Shown piece by piece: positions 1-11,897 of a stretch of 64,000 nucleotides of DNA. The notes below the pieces were generated by a model, which ran no database searches, was not told where the DNA came from, and saw only the letters and a program-made list of their open reading frames with translations. Numbering within the stretch: position 1 is the first letter of the stretch; the number at the start of each line of letters is the position of its first letter. The position numbers and the translations under genes were made by a program. This stretch comes from Rhizoclosmatium globosum (taxonomy: Eukaryota; Chytridiomycota; Chytridiomycetes; Chytridiales; Chytriomycetaceae), in NCBI GenBank assembly GCA_002104985.1, contig MCGO01000003.1, positions 1 to 64,000 on the forward strand, written 5' to 3'.

Positions 1-958
1 GCTTTACTTATAAGAGTCCTTCCTCTCAAAATAGGCTATTGTCGAACCCTACCGAAATAGCCTATTTTCATTTTGAAGCTTTACTAATAAGAATTCTCTC
101 CTTTCAACTATTGTTGTTCTCTTTCATTACAGCCTATTACCTTGAAGCCTTAGTGACCTGCTTATGAATCTTTTCCTGGGGGCTGAGGAATTTTTTGGTT
201 CTTTCCAATTAACAGATTGAATGAGTGTCTTGGTTGTTAAGGCAACCAAAAAATTTAATTAGCTGATAGGATCAAGATTCAAATGAATAAAATTTGACTG
301 GTTAAAGATTTAAATTGAAAATGGTGATTTAATTGAAAATCAAGAAAGGAAGTGGCACCTTTGAAAATGGTTTAAAAAGGCTGATTGTCTCTATAGAAAC
401 CTTATCTACAAAATCTCTCTGAAGTAAACTCCTAAATGTCTTCCCATATCATGAACTTGAAATAGCCTATTTTGCTGAAATAGCCTATTTTCTTGAAATA
501 GCCTATTTTGCTGAAATAGCCTATTTTCTTGAAATAGCCTATTTTGCTGAAATAGCCTATTTTCTTGAAATAGCCTATTTTGCTGAAATAGCCTATTTTC
601 TTGAAATAGCCTATTTTGCTGAAATAGCCTATTTTCTTGAAATAGCCTATTTTGCTGAAATAGCCTATTTTGCTGAAATAGCCTATTTTGCTGAAATAGC
701 CTATTTTCCTGAAATAGCCTATTTTTTTTCTTTGAAGGTTGTTCATGTAAATCAAGAGGGAATTTAAATTGAGTGTGTCATTTGGCTTAATTTAGGTTTT
801 TTCATAGATTCTTCCCTTCTTTGTTTTTTTAAAGAGGTTGTTACTCTGGTTTTGTAGCAATGGGGATTTTTCATAAAGCAAGATTTGTCAAAAATTCATT
901 TTTGTAAATCCCTCTCCTTCACAGTCTCCTCCTCCTTGCTTTCTATCAGCAAGGGTGT
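1..958. other. AT-rich flank without a recognisable gene
   Basis: I find no supportable gene here. The segment opens with two similar stretches starting near 1 and 79 (both begin gctttact.ataag), which suggests a roughly 78-bp tandem duplication. Isolated copies of the AAATAGSCTATTT word occur near 29-41 (opposite orientation) and 54-69, outside the main satellite at 459-728. The rest is A/T-rich with no conserved reading frame. The open frame through the satellite on the minus strand is an effect of an 18-bp period without stops. Confidence 0.6.
459..728. repeat. 18-bp tandem satellite, about 15 units
   Basis: Fifteen head-to-tail 18-bp units begin GAAATAGCCTATTTT and end mostly in alternating GCT or CTT. 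Each unit contains AAATAG-C-CTATTT, a near-perfect palindrome with 6-bp arms around one central base. The two unit types alternate (GCT, CTT, GCT, CTT) for the first two thirds and become uniform near 650-700, which suggests amplification of a 36-bp dimer followed by local homogenisation. Units abut directly without unique spacers. Confidence 0.9.
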
Positions 959-1183
959 TTTAAGTAGAGACAGTCAGAGATCAGGACATCACAGTTATAA
1001 TGGATCAAGTAATGAGGTATAGTTTGATCAAGAGCAGTTGCATCCCCGCGCATTTTTGAGCAGAGATAGAGAGTGTCACAATCTTTGATCCAAGTGTACT
1101 GTAGAGATGTTTGGGGTTGCAAATGGATCATCAGGACTCTGTAATCGTGATCCAGTGTTTCTGTGCTCTCCCGATTTCTCTCC
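959..1183 (+). repeat. Left 225-bp terminal inverted repeat
   Basis: This arm begins tttaagtagagac and ends ttctctcc. Its reverse complement is found at 5802-6026. The identical short open frame inside both arms (about 60 codons) is a consequence of the duplication and resembles no protein I know. Confidence 0.85.
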
Positions 1184-1399
1184 TAGTGTGCAAGACGTAA
1201 ATTGCCAACTATGCTTGTTTACTTTATTAAATGTGGTTAAAAAATAAAAGATGTACAATCAGATTGTTCGTGAATTCTTGATTTGCAACTGTTTGCTCAA
1301 TATATGGCAGAAATAACTTATACACAAAGATCTTAACCCGAAAAAGCAATGAAATCAAAAACTTTTCATATTAAAACGTCGTCAGTTTAAAGAAGTGGA

Positions 1400-1816
1400 C
1401 TTGAGGTTTAAGCTGTCTAACTTCAATTCTCACCAAGGTCACAAACATCCGACACACATGCATCCACCACTCAATAACATCTACACAATCAACTTTAATT
1501 AGTTATGTTAGCTTTGAGTGGATATTCGCCGTGTGCGGGTAAAACGTAACTTAAGGCTTTAGTCCAGAATCCTATCAGTACATGCTCCCACACCTCAAAC
1601 ACATCTATAAAGTCAAGTTTGATAGTTTACTTTAGTTCTGAGTGGATATTAGTGGTGTGCGGGGAAAACGTAACTTGAGGCTCAAGTCAGCCAACTTCAG
1701 GCTCAAGTCCAGAATCCTCTCAGCTCATGCACCCATGACTCAAACAATCTATAAAGTCAAGTTTACTAAGACATGTTAGTTTCAAGTGCATATTAGAGGT
1801 GTGAGGGTAAAGCGGT
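1400..1816. repeat. Three degenerate tandem copies of about 125-145 bp
   Basis: Three related segments share the landmark gtgtgNGGGNaaa followed by acgtaacttNaggct at about 1531 and 1655, with a truncated third landmark at about 1799. Each copy also carries a tcaaacacatctataaagtcaagtt-like stretch and a gagtggatatt-like stretch. No coding potential is visible. They lie inside the inverted-repeat element, downstream (3') of its gene. Confidence 0.65.
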
Positions 1817-2324
1817 GACTGGGAACCTCAACCAATTTGGTAGAAGTGGTCGAAAAAGGTTGAGAGTTAGAGCTTTCTTGTTGGTTTGTCCATGGGCAGT
1901 TACCAGTCTCGCACAGTGGCGGTTGCTTCTTTATCTTTGAAGGCAGGTCAAGTTGTGGTGCTGAGGAGATACTGTGGCAAGGTGCACTGGAGGCATTGAG
2001 ATGGAAGACACAGAGGTGACAAGTCAGGTAGGCAAGAGCTCCAATAGGAGTCTGTGACGTGGGTCCTGAACCAGGATCAACAAGGCCTGATGCCATGGAA
2101 GGTGAGGATTGGGCTAATATTCTGAAATAATTGTAAACACAGCAGCAATTCAGTGATTCAAAGTGGCTGTGAGTTGAGCAAGTAGACCAATGCAAGTAAA
2201 GCAGTGAGCACAACTACAGTAGTGATAGGCATCTTGGTTAATAAAGAACTGAAATGTTTTATTGAGGTTAAATGAATGGTGCGTTTTTGTTTTGAGCCAG
2301 TGATACTTCTTTGTAAACAACTCC

Positions 2325-5300
2325 TTAGCCTTCAGTTTCATCATCGTCATCATCGTCATCATCATCATAATCTGTAGCCCAAGCCTCATCTTCACTGGGT
2401 GTGTTATTGTATCCAAGGGCTTCAGCATTATCATCCAGATACTTGAAAATCATGGAGTAAAAGGTTGCTAAATTAGGATCATTAAATTCTTTAGGATATC
2501 TAGGATCAAGCCGTCCGTCATTCCTGGAATCAGTTTCACTTTCCTGACCATCTACTGATTCCTGCTCACTGGTGCTGGCTTTGTCCAAACAGTCCCTATT
2601 ACTTTCACTGTTGTCTTCATCACAGAATTCATGCTCCTCAGTGTTTTCATGACCAAATGTACTCTCACTCAGAACAGAGTCAATTTCTTGATCAACGTTG
2701 CCATCACCAAGAGCACTTTCAGCCCCACCATCACTACTGTCACTGTCTGCAGCATCATCACTGTGTTCAACGTCAATTACTACTGAATCAAATACTCCTG
2801 ACCCAGTGCCTGCTGATCTCGATCTTGAGACAGGTAAAGTACCTTGAGAATCAACTTCTCCTATCAAACAGCACCAATGCCACCATTTATCAGAGATGCT
2901 TTCATTTTGCGAATAACTGCAGCTCCGTCAGTAGTGGCCCCGTAGTTGAGTTGGTGGACCCTGGAGCTGTGCCCAAACTGTCTGCTAACAGTCTCATTCA
3001 CAGTGGCTGCAGCAGCTTCTTCAAAGTCAATGTCATCAGCAAAAGATGCCATCATTTGTCGAGTGTGGCGGATTCCCAGATTGACCCCGAAAATGTTCCA
3101 GAAACTTTGCATGTACAATCGATGCAATACTTTTACGTTTGTTTCAACACCATTTCTCAAGAACAGGTAAGTCTTGGCATGAATTTCCTCTTCATGGGTA
3201 AGGAACGACATCTTTTTGCGGATTCTCATATCTGCCCAGAAAGCACTGAGAAAGCCATTAGTAATCTTATGATTGATACTTTGCAAAGAAGCCTTACGTG
3301 TAGAGTGGATACACAAACACCAAATACTTCATAAGAATTTGTGCAAGCTTGTCTGGAACAAATCGAAAAACGTCTTTGTGGTATCCAGAGTTTGCACTCG
3401 ACTTGTTGTACCTTTGAAGTAACGTAAGTTGAGTCTTTCCTAATCATTCTATCAATACAAACCTCAAATTAATGCAGAGTCTATGCTCCAAGATCATCAA
3501 ATTCCTTTTTCCCAAACCAACCTAACCTAACCCCTGAAACTCAGTCGTACGAGGAGGCATTCCACAAAACAAGGTAAGACCCAGCATCAAAAGAGAAATA
3601 AACTTGTCAACTTGAACTGCTCTTTGTTAGATGTATAATACTAACCAGTTGTGTAATACCTGTGTATCGTTCCATAGCATCAGCCTTATAAATACACCTG
3701 CCAGGTACAAAAAACATAGCTCTCAATTCTATCTTTTTCCTGAGATGCTCTTCCAGTCTATTTCCATTGGCTTCAGTGAAAATAGTGCTGTTGGCTGCAT
3801 CTGTCATGAAGCTGTAGCCTGGTGTTGTATTTGCGACATTATCAGTCAGATGTGTTGGATCAAACTTGAAGTTGGTAACATCCATTCCATACAACAAAGA
3901 GTCCAAGTCCTCAGATATAACTTGAAAGTAATTTGCACACCCTTCACGGAACATTGTCTTTGAAATCCCAACCCGATTGTCAATGACCAATTTTGGTTCA
4001 TTTGGCAGAGAATAGTCCCAATGCTTGCTGATTAAATTGGCTGTGTTACTGCCCATCACAATCAATCCACAGACTGACTTGAACTGTTTCATTTTTGCAT
4101 ATGGAAGACTGTGTTTCCCATAGCTTACGAGCTCAATGACTTGATTGATCTCTCTTTTCCAAACATTAATAACCAACATAAATAGAACATAACTTACTTT
4201 TCTTTTTCAGCTTTTTGCATCCAAGAACCAAAGGAAGCTATTTCTTGGCACCAATCCAAGACAAGACAACGAGAGGCAAAAAGAATATGAGTACATGGCC
4301 CAGTCATCAGTTGTTCCTTGCAAAATGTGCCATCAGACTGCAAAAACTTGAGCATCAAGAACTCCTCCACTAAATGGATTCGGCTAGTGTCAAGGCCATC
4401 AAACCCAATGTCCTCGAACAGTACAATCCTCAATAATTTGACCAAAGCCTGTTGCTGATTTTGAAAGACAGCATCTGTTCTGCAAAGAAGGGGGACATCA
4501 AGAGATTGAACAAATTCATCGACAGCCTCATTCACTTCTTCACGGAGTTTCGGCAGCTTTGTGCCAGTGGGTTTCCCTTCCATTCGAGCAATCAACATCA
4601 CAACAAAAAGGCCCAGTGTTCTAGTGTAGATTGGAATACTGGTTTTGACGTCAATAGCTTTGAAAACCTTTCCTGCATAGCCAGAGTCATTTGTAGACTT
4701 ACGACCAGCATTTTTGATAGCAGTGCGGGTTGGTTGCGTTCCAGGCAATGATGCCAACTCATTCACTTTTTCCAAGAACAGACGACAACATACAAAGACA
4801 GCTTTGGTGTCTTTTGACTCCTTCAATAAGGCAATGTAGTTTGCAGGATTCTTGATAGCATCAACCCCAAACACCAACTTGTCCCATCCCATCTACCATA
4901 AAATTAAGTAAACAACCACTGCTATGAATATATTGAACTCACATTGTTTAAAAATGGTGTGTTTGTTTTGCTTGATGAGGCAATCAAACCAGCAGTTTCC
5001 AATCCAGTTGAGAGGTATGCTTTTGAACGTGATCCAGCTGTGTTTTTCACCTTTTTCTGTTTCCGAGCAAGGCTTTGAAGTTGCTTGGCTCTCTGACGAG
5101 CATCGAATCCTTCCTCAGGCTTAAACATTTTATAGATGCTACTGTGAACTTTTGTCACAAGAGTTGGCTTGAAAGCCCAGTATGGGTTATCAGAATGTTT
5201 AGTCCGACAGTGCAATTTCATGGATCGTTCAGTCACACAAACATAGGGACAATCCAAGCACATGAAACCATGTCTAGCAGGATGGCCAACACCACACTTT

Positions 5301-5398
5301 GTAATTTTCACGTGTTTCTGAAGCTTCTCAGGAAAGGGGTCAGCATAGCTACACTTATTGCACTTGAACATTTTGTTTTCTGGATTTCGTTGAATCAT
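2325..5398 (-). CDS. C2H2/C2HC zinc-finger protein of fungal TLH-associated, tyrosine-recombinase-like type
   Basis: Minus-strand multi-exon gene filling the inverted-repeat element. Exon 1 (5398-4943) encodes two fingers: CNKC...H-x5-C, then CLDC-x12-H-x4-H. Intron 4893-4942 (GTGAGT...TAG) leads to exon 2 (4892 to about 4206, ending at GTAAGT), then an exon from about 4170 to 3630 containing a VxDNVANTTPGYSFMT-like block, an exon near 3430-3300 (frame reading KDVFRFVPDKLAQILMKYL) and 3316-2864 with GIRHTRQMM and GHSSRVHQLNYG. The last frame (about 2867-2325) is Asp/Glu-rich and ends in a poly-Asp tail. From memory, the block order matches proteins fused to, or found beside, RecQ-like helicases in fungal subtelomeres, and stand-alone relatives in mushrooms. 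The RH...GHSS...Y spacing resembles tyrosine recombinases. Junctions near 3300 and 2867 are unresolved and may be frameshifts. No helicase is present. Function is inferred. Confidence 0.6.
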
Positions 5399-5801
5399 AG
5401 TAGGTACATCCTCTCCTATAAAAATCTTTGTTTTAGTTATCGACTAAAAAAGAGAAACAATTGTATACTTGTGTAGTCATTTTTCCAGTAATAAACTCCA
5501 ACAACAGGTTGATGGTGTAACCTTGCATGTTTTATCAATGAATACTTGCTTCCAAACAAGGGGAGATCCTTGCATTCTGCTTCTGGGCATTGAAGCGGAG
5601 ATCTATTTTTACAGTGAAGAGAGTGTGAACAAGCAGAAACAAGATGTTGTCTAAACCCTTTCCAACCACAAAAACCTTTGTAATAAATCCTGATATATAG
5701 AAGAGAGAAGAGTAGATTTGGATAGAAAGAGTGGATAGAACTGTGGAGCAGCTATTGATTGCATATTTCAAGAGCCAAAACAAACACACACAGGCTACAC
5801 T

Positions 5802-6026
5802 GGAGAGAAATCGGGAGAGCACAGAAACACTGGATCACGATTACAGAGTCCTGATGATCCATTTGCAACCCCAAACATCTCTACAGTACACTTGGATCAA
5901 AGATTGTGACACTCTCTATCTCTGCTCAAAAATGCGCGGGGATGCAACTGCTCTTGATCAAACTATACCTCATTACTTGATCCATTATAACTGTGATGTC
6001 CTGATCTCTGACTGTCTCTACTTAAA
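5802..6026 (-). repeat. Right 225-bp terminal inverted repeat
   Basis: Reverse-complement copy of 959-1183. The lack of visible divergence between arms implies recent insertion, recent duplication or ongoing gene conversion. Confidence 0.85.
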
Positions 6027-6145
6027 CAGTATAGAACACTAAGGGTATAAGCCCTACATTGTATTTAAAAAGAATCTTTTCAGCGCCAAAAACCAACCAG
6101 CATCTGAACCAAAAGTTCCTTAACATTTTTGGACATCAAAGTTTT

Positions 6146-9100
6146 CTACTTGTTGAGAGTGAGGGAAAAGAGTTTCTTTCCAGCAGTCCAGATAACAGAT
6201 GAATTGGAAAAACCATCAATTTCTGTGCTAAGGCAGTACAACAGTGTCTTACCTTGGCAAACCCAACCATCCTGAACAGTCAACTTGGATGGAAAGAATA
6301 CTTGTGTGGAATTACTTCCATCCCAATTGCGCCTTTCAAGAAATTGGCCTGTTTTCACAGCCCACAATGTGACTGTCATGTCAAGCGATTGAGAAACCAC
6401 AGTCGTGGAATCAGGTGCAAATGCCACTGAAGTCACACCCCTAGAATGCCCTACAAGGGTCTTGGAAAGTTTCCCAGTTTTCACATCCCACAATTTGACT
6501 GTTCTGTCATCTGATCCAGAAACAACAGTCTTGCCGTCAAGTGAAAATGCCACAGAACTCACTCCATCAGAATGCCCTTCAAGAGTGACACATTCCCCAG
6601 TTTCCACAGACCACAATTTGACAGTCCTGTCAAATGATCCAGAAACCACAGTGTTGCAGTCTGGCGAGACTGCCACTGCATTCACACATTCAGAATGCCC
6701 CTTAAAGGTATTGATGAGTTTCCCTGTCATCACATCCCACAATTTGACTGTCATGTCATATGATCCAGAAACCACTGTCATGGAATCAGGTGAAAATGCC
6801 ACTGAAGTCACACCGCTAGAATGCCCTTCAAGTGTCGCAAGACATTCCCCTGTTTCCACATCCCACAATTTGACTGTTCTGTCATCTGATCCAAAAATTG
6901 CACATTTGGAGTCAGATGAGAATGCCACAGAATTCACGAAGTAAAAATTTCCAATGAAAGTCTTCCAACATTCCCCAGTTTCCACATCCCACAATTTGAC
7001 TGTGTTATCATATGATCCAGAAACCACAGCCTTGGAGTCAGCCACATATGCTACTGAAGTCACACTCCTAGAATGCCCTAAAAGAGTCTTGAAGAGTTTC
7101 CCTGTTTTCACATTCCACAATTTGACTGTTCTGTCATCTGATCCAGAAACAACAGTCTTGCCGTCAGGTGAGAATGCTACTGAAGTCACACCCCTAGAAT
7201 GATCCTCAAAGGTCTTGGAAAGTTTCCCAGTTTTCACATCCCACAATTTGACTGTTCTGTCATCTGATCCAGAAACAACAGTCTTGCCGTCAAGTGAGAA
7301 TGCCGCAGAACTCACTCCCCCAGAATGCCCTTCAAGAGTGACACATTCCCCAGTTTCCACAGACCACAATTTGACAGTCCTGTCAAATGATCCAGAAACC
7401 ACAGTGTTGCAGTCTAGCGAGAATGCCACTGCATTCACACATTCAGAATGCCCCTTAAAGGTATTGACGAGTTTCCCTGTTTTCAAATCCCACAATTTGA
7501 CTGTTGTGTCATATGATCCAGAAACCACAGTCATGGTGTCAGGCGAGAATGCCACAGCCTCCACAGTGCTATCATGCCCTTCAAAAGTCTTGAGATATTG
7601 GCCTGTTTTCACATCCCACAATCTGACTGTCCCATCACGTGATCCAGAAACCACAATCTCGGAATCAGGCGAGAAAGCCACTGAAGTTACACTCTCAGAA
7701 TGTCCAACAAAGGTGTCGGAAAGTTGCCCAGTTTCCACAGACCACAATTTGACTGTCTTGTCACTTGAACCAGAAACTATTGTCTTGGAGTCAGTTGAAA
7801 ATGCCACTGACTTCACACCTCTAGAATGTCCAAGAAGTGTGAATGGCCCCCAATCTTTTTCGGCACCAATAGTTAAACGTGCAGAGGCTAGTCCCTGATA
7901 CAGCTGGTAATACACGCTTTTTTGTGGCACTCCAATCAATGCATGGTTGTAGACTTGAAGAGGGCTCACCAACAACTGGGTACGGAAGTTGATGACAACG
8001 CACTTCAGGTCATTGAGTAATGAAAGTATTTCATGCCAAGCCAAAGGTGAGTTGTCCAACAGTGACTCAAACCTGACTTCCCGAAGACATGCAGTAAGAT
8101 CAGCAACAAGACGGGGAATATCATTTAATTTGTTAAGCAGAATAAGGGCTTCCAGGTAGTAAACAAGTTTTGTTTCACAGAACTTGACAAATAAGCATAT
8201 CAGTTCCTTTTTATCGTCAATAGCACAGTCACTACTGAGAGCCTCAATAAAGTGTAAATGCCAAAACTGCACGCCATATACCAACTCTTCAGACAAGGTG
8301 TTCCCACTGTAGAATTCAGAAGCAGTAGCAGACAAGTTGGCCATGTTTTTGAAGAGAAACTTGCCACCACAAAAACGCTTTAAATATGTTTTGGCTATCT
8401 GAACTGACATTGACTGTCCATCAATTGAAAACAATGTCTTTTCATCAGAGAGATATTCACGCACTGTTTTGTGAATGAAGTGAAGCTTGCCATCCAGCAA
8501 ATCATCAGGATCATCATTATAGAGCAAGGATGAACTGCGTTCAACATAATCTCTGACAGCAAATATTTCTTCTAATGAGGGGTTTTCTGAATTGGGAAGG
8601 CCGTCAAATTCAGCAACCAGCCTGGCAATTAACCTCAATGAAACTGGAACCTTGGCATGCAAAACAAATCCAATTGCAGCTTGGAAATACTTTTTGTCTT
8701 CACTGGGAGGATACGCCCTTTCAAAAGCCAAAGTGTAGAAATCATACAACTTCAACTTGGCAATTTCTTGCAATTCTATTTTGAGAAGCTCCATCATCTG
8801 GGTACTATTGCTTTCAATCCATGGAATATTCTTGTATGTTTTTGTCAAGGAAAATATATTCAACGCCATTGCTGCCCAAATGAACAATCCATTTGACTTT
8901 TCTTTGAAGAAATTTGCCAGTATGGCAATGTCTCCATCAGTGAAATTTCTTTTTATAAGATATGGTTTGAGTTGGGTGGTGGCAAACAATTCAATATCTT
9001 CCAAGTTATGTTGTTTATCATCATTTTCATGAGGGAAGTCCCTGATGATTGCCATCAAACAATCTGGTAATATTTGTTCCATATCAGCCTTAGTAGTTCT

Positions 9101-11215
9101 GGTGGTGACAAAGAGTTTGACTTTCCCAGAAGCAGAAAATTCTGTCAAAAGGGTGCCAAGGTCTTTAATGAGGGAACTGTTGGTCAAGAGTTCATCCAAT
9201 GCATCGAGAATCACAAAACATGGTACATTTTCTGGCCACTTGCTCAGGGGAATGACAATATAGGTATCTAATAGCTCGACGACAGTACTGGGGTCTCTTT
9301 TAAATTGCTGATAAAAAGCTCTGTGAGCTTCAATAAGAGCATTGTAGAATTCAGAGTTGGAATTAGCCAACTGGGGAACAGTAGTCAGCAACATCATACA
9401 AACCAAAAATTCCTACCTGATGTGCAACATTTTGAATCAAAGCAACAAAATTGTTAGTTTTGTCATCTCCATTCTTGCAAAAGAAGGCCGCTTTCAATAG
9501 CTTTGAGTCTTGTAAACGCTTTCCTAGACATGCTGAAATGACTGATTTTCCCATACCTGCTTCGCCACGAAGACAATACACTTCGATGGAGGAAAACTTT
9601 TCTTCAATTTCATCAAGAAGCCAGACTCGTGTCCCTTTGGTTGACGTTTTTGAAATTTTTTGGATCTGGACCACACTATCATGGACAGGGTACCTGATGA
9701 AGCTTAGAGGGTCTGTTTCTGGGGAAAACATGAGTCGAGCAATAGACAGATGAAAGAACCAAACCTTTTTTAGACTCATTTTTAGATTTGATGAGTTGAG
9801 TGAGCATTGTATTGTTCTGTACAACAACAGCACTTATGGCATCAGCCTTTCCACTGGTCTCTGCACCAATGGCAAGCCCAACATCAACCTTTGCATTCAT
9901 GTCTGCTGAAATGACAAAAGTGGCAGTTTCCAACTTTTTCTGAAGCTCTGAAGTGCACATGTCAAGACACTCTGTGATTGTTTTGAATTTGTCTATAGCA
10001 GATCCTGCAAATATAAAGCGAGCAACTAAATTGTTTAGACAGGAGTACAAGAATCACAACTCAACATACCCTTGTGTTGATTGTCGTGCTCTAAACACAC
10101 TGGACCAATTGAATCGTACACTTCATGCAATCGTTGATACCCTGTACAACAAAATCTGTAACTGCTGTCGACATTCCACCTGCTTCAGCTGTCATCAAGA
10201 TCCGAATATGGCCTGAAGTATTGTCAAATGCCCTAACCAGATCCACAAACTTATTATCAGATCAGCTGCGTTTTTAACCATCTGTTAAGATATTAGAACA
10301 GTTTGGATGGAGAGAAGACACCCACTTTGAACCCTGCACTAATGAGACTCCAAGCAACTTTCAAGAGTGGATGTGTCTGAAAGAAGAAAATTTCAGCCAG
10401 GTTAATACTCAGGAAGACATACATCAGCAACATTTGTAAGAATATTGTCCAAACTCTTGAGTCCTTGGTTGACTGTGACAGTGACATCACTAACTGCAGG
10501 GATTGAGGCAGTAAACTTTTTCCAACACCTCGTCAACTTTTTTCATTTTCAGAGTAGCTGTGTTGCCTTTCAATCATATCAACAAGCTCCTTTCCACTAG
10601 CCAAAGGTGAGTTCTTGGACAAATTTTCCAGATCATCTACATGCTTTTTGCCAAATGAGTTGGAGGAGAATATGATTGGATCATATGGAGGACTGCATTC
10701 ACCAACTTTTTTGATTCAGTTTCAAGTTCTTCAGAGAGTTGGGATCAACAAGTCTGCCACTAAAACGAGTGTGTAAATAAATACTGCAATGGAGGTATGA
10801 CACTCACACGTCTTGCCTTTGGGTTTCAAATTGGTTCTGTGGGTTCTGGGTGCTGAGCAGAAGCAACAGCATGAACAACAGAGGGAGTAATGACTGGAGA
10901 AGCGACAGCAGTTTCTTTATTGTCAGGGACGTTATTGGTGCCTGTGATCAGTAAATGCAGACAAAATAATCACAGGTTCACATTACCTGCAACAGGTGAA
11001 AGCAATGATGGATCGTTGCCCTCAAATGGCATGGATGGTGTAGCCAACTCCTCGACAGTTGCGGGACCATGAGCAAGAGTAGCTCCGTAGTTATTACGAG
11101 CAATCTTGTTTTTAAGTTTCCCGACGCCCTTATTAACTACACGAGTGACACAGTGAGTGAGCGGAGAAATACCGAAGTCCGATGCCTTACCCAGATTGGA
11201 CTGAGTGTTACCCAT
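6146..11215 (-). CDS. NLR-type NACHT-WD40 protein with N-terminal myristoylation motif
   Basis: The start at 11215 gives MGNTQSN, a fit to the N-myristoylation consensus, so membrane attachment is likely. A helical N-terminal region follows (THPLLKVAWSLISAGFK near 10340-10380, typical of fungal NLR N-domains). Then come the NACHT P-loop GEAGMGKS (about 9540-9570), an LDALDE Walker B, and twelve 42-residue WD40 repeats (about 7845-6335), and a short C-terminal tail. Clear introns are 9371-9416 and 9719-9764. The 6146-9406 part is one long intact frame, but the N-terminal exons (about 10060-10900) need several one-base shifts, for example at gttggaaaaagttt near 10520. Fungal proteins of this class act in non-self recognition and regulated cell death; that role is inferred. 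The WD40 units are nearly identical, which is typical of fast-evolving recognition repeats. The inverted-repeat element lies directly 3'. Confidence 0.8.
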
Positions 11216-11897
11216 TGCGTTTTGTGTTTTCTTGAATGAATCAGAACCTATGTAATCAAGAGAGGTGGGGGGTCAATTTGTTGTTTCTCCTTAACAGGGG
11301 GGACAAGGATTGGATGGAGAGAAGGGCTGATTGGAGAAAGATAATCATGACGCTTGTCTCATAAATGCTCGGATGAGGCTCAGATGACGAGATGCTTGCA
11401 CCAATTTAGATCGCCACCACACGTGTATCATGATCAAGATCAAGAGCTGCGGATTTCAGAGTTGTATCAATTGGTCGAGGTTGTTTGTTCCAGTAGGGGA
11501 GGGGTAGGGAGGGTGGAGAAAGGGACAGTGAGGCTCTTACTGATGTTGTTTGCACGTCGTTGTTCTCTACCAACTTGAACCAGTATTCACTTTCCCGTCC
11601 TCAAACAACCAGAAACAATCGCATCCATGAGTCACGCGAACATATGCATTTTCATTTGAGTATTCTCGATCCATCACATATTACCCACCCTCACCCCTTT
11701 GTATAGTAACCAAGAATTTTTAAACATGCCATGTTTATTAGCAAATGCCCCTTCACTTTCCTTTCTCACTAATTCACCTACTCACTGCTCAGTTCAACGT
11801 TAGTCTCTTTTCTCTTCCAGTATTTATGCATTTTATATATTGACAACATTATATAAAAACGAAAGAGCCGATAGATAAACTTCGATCCATAGAGGCT
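11216..11897. other. Intergenic stretch, no gene seen
   Basis: About 680 bp between the NLR start (minus) and the PRCC-like stop (minus). It should contain the NLR promoter. I see no conserved reading frame, tRNA or repeat. The short plus-strand frame at 11354-11578 has no recognisable sequence. Confidence 0.5.

Larger units (their letters stand above)
959..6026. mobile_element. 5.07-kb element bounded by 225-bp inverted repeats
   Basis: The segment 959-1183 reappears as its reverse complement at 5802-6026; by eye I see no mismatch over 225 bp. The repeats enclose one multi-exon minus-strand gene (2325-5398) and a block of degenerate tandem repeats (about 1400-1816). Length, long identical termini and a single gene resemble a DNA transposon or related mobile unit. 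I see no convincing target-site duplication: the left flank reads aagggtgt and the right flank cagtatag. A large inverted duplication therefore remains possible. The right end lies 120 bp from the stop of the NLR gene. Confidence 0.65.

Noticed and set aside
459..728. CRISPR-like array
   Set aside because: The units are directly adjacent without unique spacers, and the host is eukaryotic.
432..755. 107-codon minus-strand frame of KIGYFS/KIGYFK repeats
   Set aside because: A product of the stop-free 18-bp satellite; no start or gene context supports it.
959..1131. Small frame repeated in both inverted arms
   Set aside because: Explained by the inverted duplication itself; no similarity to known proteins and only about 60 codons.
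951..6050. Target-site duplication aagggt at 951-956 and 6044-6049
   Set aside because: The right copy lies about 18 bp outside the repeat end, so it does not abut the element; likely chance.
6405..7898. Plus-strand open frames rich in THNLTVLS
   Set aside because: Antisense of the WD40 repeats; the repeat period keeps the frame open.
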